Positions 63,241-64,000 of a stretch of 64,000 nt of DNA are shown piece by piece (the first letter of the stretch is position 1; the number at the start of each line of letters is the position of its first letter). This DNA is from Sphingomonas sp. 35-24ZXX (GTDB lineage: Bacteria > Pseudomonadota > Alphaproteobacteria > Sphingomonadales > Sphingomonadaceae). Made by a program: the position numbers and the translations under genes. The notes beneath the pieces are model-generated. The model was not told the origin of the DNA and ran no database searches. It saw only the letters and a program-made list of their open reading frames with translations. The DNA lies in the NCBI RefSeq assembly GCF_000786215.1, contig NZ_JROG01000003.1, forward strand, positions 62,001 to 126,000, given 5' to 3'.

Positions 63241-64000
63241 ATGCCGACCGCCCGCCCAATTTCGGCCCTTCATCGCCAAATCAGCCTGTCCGCCCGCTTG
63301 CTGGCGGGCACATTGCTTGCGGCATGCATGGTCGCATCGAACCCTGCGGCGGCGCAGGCCGCTCCGCTGGAGCCGCGCGTCAAGAAGCTGGAGTCGGAAA
63401 TGCGCGCTGTCCAGCGGAAGGTGTTTCCTGGAGCATCGGACCGCTTCTTCGAACCCGAAATCTCGGCACCGGCCGCTGGCCCCTCGACCACCGGCGTCAG
63501 CGCCAGCGCCCCGCTGACCGACCTGCTGCAGCGGGTGGATACGCTGGAAACCCAGATCACGCGGTTGACCGCGCAGACGGAAGAGAACGGCTTCAAGCTG
63601 GGCCAGCTGGAAAAGCGCCTGGCTGTGCTGGAAGATCAGGCCAAGCAGGCTGCAGACGCGGCGGCTGCCGCGGCAGCGCCTGCCGCAGGCACGGTGCTGG
63701 GCGGCATGGCGGGGGCAGGGGCCGGTGCTGGCCCAGCCTCGTCGGCGTCGCGTCCGGCGACCCCTGCAGCGGCCAGCACGGCTGCGGCGGCTCCCAGCGC
63801 AGAACGGATCGCTGCGGTCTCCAAGATCGAAAAGCCGCAGACCGCCGATGCCGGCGAGGATGCATATCTTTACGGGTATCGCCTCTGGGAGGCCAAGTTC
63901 CTGCCCGAAGCCCAGGCCCAGCTGCGCTTCACGCTGGAAAAACACCCCAAGCACAAGCGGTCGAGCTACACCCGCAACCTGCTGGGCCGCGCCTATCTCG
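63241..64000 (+). CDS. cpoB: CpoB/YbgF-like Tol-Pal protein (3' end cut by the window)
   Basis: About 253 codons to the window edge. Signal peptide (RLLAGTLLAACMVASNPAAAQA), a coiled-coil near residues 125-150 (LQRVDTLETQITRLTAQTEE), an Ala-rich linker, and the start of TPR repeats: DAYLYGYRLWEAKFLPEAQAQLRFTLEKHP (in parts). This is the CpoB (YbgF) layout of the Tol-Pal system. GGAG six bases before ATG 63241. No stop is reached before base 64000. Confidence 0.8.
   Translation, partial: MPTARPISALHRQISLSARLLAGTLLAACMVASNPAAAQAAPLEPRVKKLESEMRAVQRKVFPGASDRFFEPEISAPAAGPSTTGVSASAPLTDLLQRVDTLETQITRLTAQTEENGFKLGQLEKRLAVLEDQAKQAADAAAAAAAPAAGTVLGGMAGAGAGAGPASSASRPATPAAASTAAAAPSAERIAAVSKIEKPQTADAGEDAYLYGYRLWEAKFLPEAQAQLRFTLEKHPKHKRSSYTRNLLGRAYL

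Overview
This looks like chromosomal core DNA from a high-GC alphaproteobacterium, most probably of the order Sphingomonadales. The reasons are the strong third-position GC bias, DUF1465/DUF465/DUF3617 proteins, Arg/Asp-rich secreted glycine-zipper proteins, a TonB-dependent receptor with the 'IVTGTR' type of N-terminus, and a carotenoid/xenobiotic-flavoured catabolic background. The genus cannot be fixed from this window. No rRNA, tRNA, CRISPR array, insertion sequence or prophage was recognised. Gene density is high, and there is only one long gene-free stretch (about 35.13-36.03 kb).

Layout. 0-1.5 kb: 3' part of an acyl-CoA synthetase. 1.5-8.6 kb: a membrane protein, then a tight six-gene operon (DUF4129, DUF4350, MoxR ATPase, DUF58, SpoIIM-like, RDD). 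8.6-16.7 kb: acyl-CoA carboxylase beta chain, peroxiredoxin, LipB, lipoprotein, QueC, DUF3617 protein, Hsp33, SufE. 16.7-21.2 kb: an enlarged phage-shock (Psp) locus with PspA, PspB, PspC and five more small membrane proteins on the minus strand, a 66-aa leader gene behind a near-consensus sigma-54 promoter, and divergent pspF. 21.3-33 kb: ribosomal oxygenase, RluE-type pseudouridine synthase, MDR oxidoreductase, small secreted proteins, RppH, an esterase, an SDR and two tandem paralogous secreted proteins. 33-36 kb: bacterioferritin and its ferredoxin, a DUF418 protein, then the gene-poor region with many GACCG-NN-CGGTC palindromes.

36-38.6 kb: TetR regulator, haloalkane dehalogenase and dienelactone-hydrolase-like protein. 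38.7-41.3 kb: cyanide-insensitive type bd oxidase (two large subunits plus a 47-aa DUF2474 protein). 41.3-45 kb: TonB-dependent receptor followed by a Tat-exported PLP enzyme. 45.2-48 kb: PsiE-like protein, a phosphoribosyltransferase/adenine-deaminase pair and phosphoglycerate mutase. 48.2-57.1 kb: P450, secreted repeat proteins, LLM oxidoreductase, RluA, ArfB, free-Met-sulfoxide reductase, a duplicated glycine-zipper protein, and an overlapping AttH-like/phosphotransferase pair. 57.2-64 kb: DUF1465, two DUF465 proteins, DUF5694, PtsP (EI-Ntr), a RodZ-like protein and the start of a CpoB/YbgF-like protein.

The most promising under-described items are (i) the palindrome array around the TetR/dehalogenase genes, (ii) the expanded PspB-like family with its sigma-54-driven small first gene, and (iii) the TonB receptor plus PvdN-like Tat-exported PLP enzyme pair.
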